DNA of 64,000 nucleotides, from contig NC_133914.1 of NCBI RefSeq assembly GCF_964199755.1, positions 2,976,001 through 3,040,000 of the forward strand. Reading direction: 5' to 3'. Each line of letters begins with the position of its first letter. The first letter of the stretch is position 1. The stretch is from Larus michahellis (Eukaryota > Chordata > Aves > Charadriiformes > Laridae). Positions 57,139 through 64,000 of the stretch are shown here, piece after piece. Both the position numbers and the translations under genes were made by a program. Below the pieces are notes generated by a model, which made no database searches, was not told where the DNA came from, and worked only from the letters and a program-made list of their open reading frames with translations.

Positions 57139-58869
57139 GACTTAAAGTCATGTGTAGAAATAAGGCAGAAGAGCATTAGAAACTGCACCAGTTTGGAAGC
57201 TCGAACCCCCCCTCTGCTCGCACTGCTTCAGAGCTACAACCTCTCTCCCCCGCATCAGGTAGTATTTTCATTAGATATCCGACCTCTGGTTCTGATTAAA
57301 TAACTTGTATAATTAGATTGAGACATCTGCTTATCCCTGGGGGAAGAAATCCTTTTCAGCACTGGACTGAGTCTGATTTGGTTAATTACCTTAGCAGTAC
57401 TGTATTAATACGTAGTTTCTTGATGGCAAGAAGCTGTGGTATTAGGTTTATTCCTCCTGGCTTTCACAATACTATAGTAAGACAGTTTAGGGATTAGGAA
57501 TCAGGCATTGAGCCCAGTATTTCCCTCCGCTCTTCACTCATCTCAACACTCTCCCCTCCTTTTGCTGATTAGAATATCCCCTGTTTTGCTTGCCTGTTGA
57601 ATACAGTTTCCAGGTTCTTTGTTTTACATGTAAGGATAATATATTCCCAGTGACTGCTACAAAGCAATGCACCCTGGGATACTTTGGCGTAATTAAAGTT
57701 CTCAGGGTTCTTTGGAGATGCGAATTTGTATCAACAAACAAATGCATTCCTATTGGCACCGCTGGTTTTTCAGCTCCCCCTCCAGAAGCAGAGCACTCCG
57801 CGCACAGACTGGCGAAGGGGAGAGCAAGAGGGAATTGCACCCGCTTCGCGCACGCTCTCCTTCTCCTCGGGCGGCTGCGAGTTTGAACATCCGCGGGCAA
57901 CCGGGCTGCAACGTTCCCTTGCCATCGCCGTAAGGACAGATTCCGTCCTTCGGACACGCTTGACCAAAAGTGAACAAAACTTACACGTGCTGAAAAAGAA
58001 GCGGCTGCGATTTGCATCCAAGCTTGGAAAAATACATTCTCAGGAGTGGGTGGCAGCGAGCCCGGTGGGCACCGAGCCCCGGGGAAGGCGCAGGCAGCGG
58101 CAGCGCCGCCGGCAGAAGCTGCGCCCGGGGCCAGTGGCTCTGCCAAGGCCTTCGCCGCTGGCCACCCCTGCTCGCCCACCAGGCTGAACGCCCCAAGTGC
58201 CACCGTCTCCGAGCTGATTATTTAAACAGGCCGGTCCGGGGGCCCAAAAGCACTTCTGGCAACGGTGGGAACTGAATCAGGAGCAAAAGCAACGTTACGC
58301 AATAGAGCATTTTTCTATCAACAGATGGAAATACCTAATAAGATGTAAATCATCTGTTTGATAACCAAGCCGTTACAGAACTAGAGATTCAGGCTTCCCA
58401 GGGAAACTTCATCCCTCAGAACCACGTATTTACTATTTACATGACTTGCCAGCCTATCCAAAGGCTCGTCCCTCTCAGAACACTGCACAGGCAGCCAGAA
58501 GGCGCTTTCACAAAGAATTGTTCGGATGCTTCTCAAAGCAAAAAATATATTCAGCGCAGAACTTAATTGTAACACTAAATCTGTGAGTTTTAGAAAAAGG
58601 TGACGTGGGTGGAAATCACGGGGGAGGAGAGGCAGAGGAACATAACATCAAATGCCCAGGGGAGGTCAGAGCAAAGACACCCCGTCCAGCGACAGAGGCG
58701 TGGGGAGGACGGTCAGAACAGCGCAGAGCTTGCAGCAACGCCTCGCCAGAGCACGCTCCCAGAGCCTGACAGTTTGCAGAGATCTCCCATGACAGAAGTG
58801 AGGTTTGTTATTCAATAGCTGTTAGGGTTTATGCTTTTTTTTTTTTTTCCCCCCTTCCACGACTTATCC
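57139..58869. other. Gene-free stretch; AT-rich block then a small CpG-rich patch
   Basis: From about 57290 to 57740 the DNA is AT-rich with GTTAATTACC, GTATTAATACG and TATAATTAGATTG words, a possible regulatory island. From about 57770 to 58190 CpG rises, and a perfect octamer ATTTGCAT lies at 58010-58017. The 221-residue minus-strand frame through the CpG patch has no family features. A 14-T run lies at 58837-58850. Confidence 0.5.
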
Positions 58870-59180
58870 AGTTTATTTTTTTTAAATTTATGTAAACCTT
58901 CAGCATCCACAACGTTCTGCAGCAAAGATTTCTGCAGATTAATGACACGCTGTGCCAAGAACCACCTTCTTCTGTTTGAAGAACCAGAGCCAGTAAGCAA
59001 ATCACCTCTGGGTGACTTCTTCATGCTACTCACGATTTCAGAGACTGCTATCATTTCGTCCCGCAGTCACCTCTTTCCAGGCTGAGGAATCGCAGTCCAT
59101 GGAGCTGTGCCGCCTATGGATGCTTTTCCATACCCTTGATCAGCCTTGTTGCACATTTCTGAATATTTTCCAGGTATATA
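58870..59180 (-). mobile_element. Ancient decayed CR1/L3-clade LINE fragment
   Basis: Read on the minus strand, 59172-59040 translates with interruptions as LENIQKCATRLIKGMEK, then a decayed stretch with a stop, then LRFLSLERG. This parallels [17 protein letters not shown] and [13 protein letters not shown] of the younger CR1 at 55972-57138. The DNA also lines up: CTTTCCAGGCTGA and TTGCACATTTCTGAATATTTTCCAG-like steps match the equivalent steps at about 56335-56435. Left of it the sequence matches the remembered pattern of an old amniote CR1-like tail. Stops and indels show it is long dead. Confidence 0.8.
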
Positions 59181-62100
59181 AATGCTTCGACAACTAGGAT
59201 AGAAAAGAGAATTAAATAATTTCATCTGATTTCTGTGGCCTGTATTCCCTAAGCGACAGTCAGGAGAGAAGTGCCTCCCAAGAGCCGAGACTCCTGTAAG
59301 GTGAATACATTGAATTTAGAAAGATTTAAAGGCAGCACAACTTAGGAATGGTTTGGGTTTTGTTAACATCTGAAGTAGCCCTTTGCTGGGCACATGGTGT
59401 AAACAAGTTTTCTCACATTTCTTCTGAAAAAAAAAAACCAGAGCAGAGGGAGGGAACCGCCACGAAGGAGGCGGAAGCAGCAGGAGTTTCTCGCAGTTGC
59501 CCTGGCACAGAGCGAGGTCCAGTTTCAGTTCCAGCCAAGAAACATTTCCCCTCCACTCTTTTTTTTAGGTCAGAAGGTGAGTAAAGGTTGGATTTTGTCC
59601 TGAGTACTTTTCGTTCCCCGCAACTTTCACACAGAGGCATGAAATATAACCGGACGCGTTTCCAGCAAGACAATGGATTACCTCGTACTGACGTGCGGGC
59701 CCAAGGTGTCTATTATTTATAGACCTCATTTTCTTGTAGCGAATTTGCATAGATGAACTGCTGGTGGCTGACAGGCCCAAAGCTGCGAGGCTCGCAAGTC
59801 GGCGCGGGCACGGGAGAGCGGGGTCGTTCAGCAGCCAGGTATCGCCTTGCGTTACGCTGCGTCACCACCTCTGCATCGCCGCACCGAGCCACAGACCGCG
59901 GACGCCAGCCTGGAGAAAGGGAGCAGAGGAGAATTTTGTCAGAAAACTGAGACCGCTCAGTTCTGGAGGGGATATTTCATTATTCCTCACATCACTTGGG
60001 GGCTACGCCTGCTTAGCAGGTAGAGTGGAAACATCCAGATCTGCCCGTGCTGTGCAGCCACGGCGTGTTTAGGGGGATTCAGGCTCCCATCAGGGACCTG
60101 TCCGAGCTCTCACGCAGAGCTCTCACGCACACGTTGTCACCAGGGGTAACTTTCAGCCTGAGAGAAAGCAAACTGCTTCAGCAAAAGCAAAACAAACATT
60201 CCTACGCCTGGTTTGAAACAGAGACGCTGCCTGGTGTCAGCTGGGTGGATCGCTCCTGTTGTCATCAATCGAATTAAAGTATTGATCTGCCAGGGACCAG
60301 GGCGTGTTTAAGGGAGACTCATCATTTCCCTCCCTGGCGACCTCTCAAAAGTGGGGACGCGGCTTACGAGCGAATGTGGCAGGGAGCGGTGTTTCTACTC
60401 CCAGGCTTCAGCTCAGCCCCACACACGGAGCCCAGGAGCCACCGCCGCAAGAGAAACGGGAAAGCGGAACATGTACCTCTTCCTCGGAAGATGCCACAGA
60501 AGCCCCACGACGCTGGTCGTTAGCGAGAAGGGGTGAATGGTTTACCTTCAGAGAGCTTCTGTAAGGAGAAACGCTGAAATAAAACAAGCCGGCAGTGGAG
60601 GGAAGCGACGGGCTTGCACGAGCAGTGCCGCCCTGCTGCTCGCTGCCATCCCCCCGAGCAGGTGACGGTGACCCATGCCGAGGGCTGTCCTGCTCCTCCG
60701 CGGGCGCTGCCATCCCCCGTGGCACACGGTGGCACTCCCGGCCACAACGGGGGGCCTCGATTACATCCAATTGCGCAAAGCTGGATCAGGTATCGTAAAA
60801 CCAGCTTTGCTTAGTTAATCCTCTGATTGATTTTAAGGCCTTGCAGAGACTGAAAGACTATTAAGAGATTTGTGTTGGCGGAGCTTCCCAGCACAGGCAC
60901 CGTCTGCGCTGCCGCTCACCTGACGCTTACCCAGTTGTGGCCTGAGCCCCTTCCCAGTGCTGGGCACCCTTAAACCCTCCGTTCAGATCGTATCAGCTTT
61001 CTCTTTGCTGAAACTCCGTCTGGAGACTCACGCCCATAGCGGAGCAGAGGCCCGGCAGGATGCTGACCCCAGCACCAGCTCTCCGGGCATCCCCCAGGAC
61101 ACCCGCCTGGTACGGGGTGCCCCCGTCCTGCCTGGACACCGCTCCAGTAGCCATCATCCTCCCTTGTCCTGTTCCGCTGGGACTCGTGTGCCTGCAGCAA
61201 TGGTGCCAACACGTTGAGGGGCCGGAGGGTCTCTCACCGCAGCCCTCGGGAACTGCAGCCCCAATGTGCTTTGCTTTTTTCTGCTGTAATTTTCATCCCT
61301 ACCCTTGAATCTCACCTTAAGCAGTTCCCTTCCCCCGGCTCACAGAGCACGGTGTTGCCTTACTCCTGGTGCTCCGGCTGGCAGAAGCCCTGCAACACAT
61401 CCCCAGTTGTTCCCCGTCTCACTTCAACTTCCCCAGCTCCGCTTGGATGGGATACAATGTGCTGAGTGTGCAGACGTGAAACGCTTGCTCTTGCCTTTGA
61501 CTGCTCATGTGCCTGCCTGTTTTCTCCAGCACCTGCCTCCTCATGTCCAGATTCAAACTCCAGATAATGGAGCCCTGCTAGCCTCCTGGGCAGGGTTGTG
61601 TATGCTGGAAGAAATGCTGGCCTTGAAAGTTGGGTGTGAGTCTGTGGGATTCTTCAGATACTTTCTGCTACTGGGACTGTCTGGAAGAGCCTGAAGTCTG
61701 ACCCTCAGTTCCTATCTCAAGTTCATGCCAGAAGTGATGCCCGGGTAACTGGCAGAGCACTGTCCTGGACTATGGCAAAGCAAGACACAAGCAATGATGT
61801 TTTCTCCTGCTGCTTAGGCACCTTCTTTGCTGCAGCGGGTGGAAGCGGTCCAAGGAGGTGTTTTTAAGCAGCAGTTCAAATCATTGCTCCACTCTTCAGA
61901 GCCCATCCAGGGCACAGGCACCCTGCTGAGATGAACCCCAGGCACCCCCGGGCAGCAAAAGCCACTCATCAGAGACCGCCGTCAGCACAGACTGGTGCGG
62001 GCCCCGGATGCCGGGGAGTGGGATACAGACAAGCCCAGCTGCGGTGGACTGGTCCCGAGGCAGACGGAAGCAGCAGATACCAGCCTCCTCCCCGGTGCTG

Positions 62101-62499
62101 GCAGACTGCTGCTCTGTGGCTCCAGCCCCAGCCTGGCATGTGAGACCAGGCTGTAAGTGGTGCTGTTGCTCAGGGAGATGCAGCCTCCTGGATTTCCTCC
62201 CTTGGTTATGCTACAGCTGCAGACATGGAAGTCTTGGACTGCACCCAGTCTCTGCTGCGCGTGATGCAAAAGGCACTCCCGAGCCTCACTGCACAGCCCG
62301 CTTTACTGGAGACAAATGCTGGGTGCTGCACAGAGCCGAATTCCAGCAGAGCAGGGCACGTGGCAGGTTGCGTATGTGACACGAAGCTTTCAGTCACTCG
62401 GACGCTGCTGCCAGAGCCGGCCACTCGGCAGCGCGATGTGGGCCAGCAGCTTCTCCGCGGCGTGTGCGAGGGCAGCGTGGCGATGCGCAGTCCAGGTCT
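59181..62499. other. Gene-free stretch
   Basis: No gene was recognised. A perfect octamer ATTTGCAT lies at 59743-59750 and an A-run at about 59429-59438. From 60400 to 62500 the DNA is GC-richer with short overlapping frames and no family signature. Confidence 0.55.
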
Positions 62500-63130
62500 C
62501 GGAGGCAAGAGACCCACCACAGACTGCTAGCTGAGCCAACTGAAAAAGAAGTTTATTGCAGCAGCTTGAAAGAGGATGAAAAACTCAGGGGAGGGCTCTT
62601 AATGTGCCAGAGGCCTTCAAATGGAAAGATCCCAAACCAACAAGACCTGGTTCTAAAGCACCAAACTCTCCGTCTGGCTCCGAAACTGCTGCTTGTCCCT
62701 GCTACAGGGCTGGAGGCATCACACATCTGGTGCCTATTGTCGACGTGACCTAAAGAGCAGTCCTTGTACCAAAAAGGAGAGAGAGGATGGGGATGGGGCT
62801 CTGCCAGGATTCCCAGCACTGGGAATAGTCCAGCACGAGGTTTGGAGGGTTTGCAGTGAGAACGTGAAGCAACTCTGCTGCTTGTCAGATGACCAGGAAA
62901 GGGAGCAGCAAGAAACTGCAAACTGCTCAATCTGGCATCAGCTCCACGCAACACGGTGGAGGAAACAGTGCGGAATATCTGGGAATAAGGTCTGGCAACT
63001 GCTGTCCGCCAGAGGCTTCTTAAAAGCAGGTTGTGCCAAGCAAGTCCAAAAGACTCCATTGCTTGAGACACTGATTTTGCAGATGACAGAATTCATTTCT
63101 ATTCCAATAAAACAGTTGATATGATGCCGC
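62500..63130 (-). other. Possible transcript 3' end or LTR-like segment
   Basis: On the minus strand CAATAAAC (AATAAA at 62552-62557) is followed by CTTCTTTTTCAGTTG and then GTCTGTGGTGGGTCTC. This order resembles the end of a transcript or the R-U5 part of a retroviral LTR. A 172-residue minus-strand frame (63071-62553) ends inside this signal but matches no family I know. On the plus strand another AATAAA lies at 63106-63111. No paired LTR, primer-binding site or viral coding sequence was seen, so the call is weak. Confidence 0.2.
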
Positions 63131-64000
63131 ATGATGAACTTAAAGAAAACAGGTGACACTGAACAAAAAGCCTCCCCAGGGCAGAGCTGGGGTGGGGGCT
63201 GGAAGCAGGCCGGGGTCGCGGCTCACAGCCAGGGCTCCCTGCTGGACACGGGTGTCACAGCGCTGCCCCCCCCTCGGCGCTGGCTTTGCCAAGCAGCGGG
63301 CTGCAAGCTGACCCCACGGAGGATCTAGTTCCCAGACCTGTTCTCTTGGGGAACAGAGATGGACAGCGGGATTTTGTGAGCCTCTAACTTCAAAAGATCT
63401 GCAGCCATGCCGGGATGGGGATGTGCTGGGACCATATAAGCTGCCTTGTTCCTGCTTTTTTAAATAGTACGAGAATTTTGAAGCTGCAAGACAGGAATGC
63501 GGGCAGGGACCTGACGGTTCCATGTTGCTCAGCTGAGCAAAGCTCTGCTTATTACCCGCAACCCCCAGAGGGAAGGAGGGAGGGCCGGTTCTGTTTTTGC
63601 TTAACCAGGGTCTCCTGCCATTACAACATTATAATATCAAAGAACTTTGTGCTGAGAACTAGATACAATGGCAAGAGGAGCCCAGAAAGGACCAAACCTG
63701 AGGATCTCAGTGGGGTTTGCTGCAGGAGGGTAGGATTTAAGCCATAGTCTGGAGAAACAAAGACTCAGGGGACAGGATCGGTCTCTAATTACCTTGCAGT
63801 TAATGTGAACGAGCAGCAGAATGAGGAGAGGGAGGGGCAGGAGACAGCAGCATGAGAAGCGCTGACCCGGAGCTAGGGAAGGAAAAGCTTAGGCTAGACG
63901 CAAAAAAAAAAAAAAAATTAAAAAAAAAATCATGCTATAAAAAATGACTGGCATAAAACAGGCTCCTACAGGGAGAGGCGAAAAACTTACTCACAGGAAA
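63131..64000. other. Gene-free right end with A-rich tract
   Basis: No gene was recognised. An A-rich run, broken once by TT, lies at about 63902-63931. The rest is ordinary mixed sequence continuing past the window edge. Confidence 0.6.

Noticed and set aside
30795-59750. Perfect octamers at 30795, 49471, 58010 and 59743 as evidence of POU3F1 autoregulation
   Set aside because: About two perfect octamers are expected by chance in 64 kb on both strands, so four is not a convincing excess. I kept only sites inside other structure.

Overview
The window looks like bird nuclear DNA. Three things show this: a CR1-type LINE whose 3' end carries the ATTCTATGATTCTA tail typical of avian CR1; short introns with a compact gene; and AT-rich islands lying in GC-rich intergenic DNA. 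Only two protein-coding genes can be supported: UTP11 (plus strand, 8 exons, CDS 6808-11489, 253 aa, a subunit of the U3 snoRNP / small-subunit processome) and POU3F1 (minus strand, one exon, 42553-43674, 373 aa, the Oct-6/SCIP/Tst-1 POU-homeodomain factor). The FHL3-UTP11-POU3F1 order is known from mammals. A CpG island at about 5560-7130 drives UTP11 and holds a strong leftward splice donor (exon edge at 5831). This is probably the noncoding first exon of FHL3, so 1-5830 would be its first intron; no LIM-domain exon is visible there.

Layout: 1-5560 noncoding with one perfect 22-bp x 5 minisatellite; 5560-7130 divergent CpG-island promoter; 6808-11690 UTP11; 12720-13210 an orphan CpG island; 13210-41600 a gene-poor stretch downstream of POU3F1; 41760-44400 the POU3F1 CpG island and gene; 44500-64000 gene-poor DNA upstream of POU3F1. 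This last part contains a 5'-truncated CR1 element (55972-57138) and a much older, decayed CR1-like fragment (about 58870-59180).

The most interesting content is noncoding. From about 16.8 to 33.7 kb, and again at 44.7-50.5 kb, short AT-rich islands packed with POU, homeodomain and SOX-like words sit in GC-rich DNA. They look like a block of distal enhancers for POU3F1. The islands at 30.4, 32.7 and 33.4 kb lie about 10-13 kb downstream of the POU3F1 start, where the Schwann-cell enhancer of mouse Oct-6 is known to lie. These enhancer calls are inference from composition and motifs; no alignment could be run.

I found no CRISPR array, operon, tRNA, rRNA or convincing snoRNA, and no sign of a new multi-gene system. 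The many long overlapping open frames in GC-rich stretches are composition artefacts.
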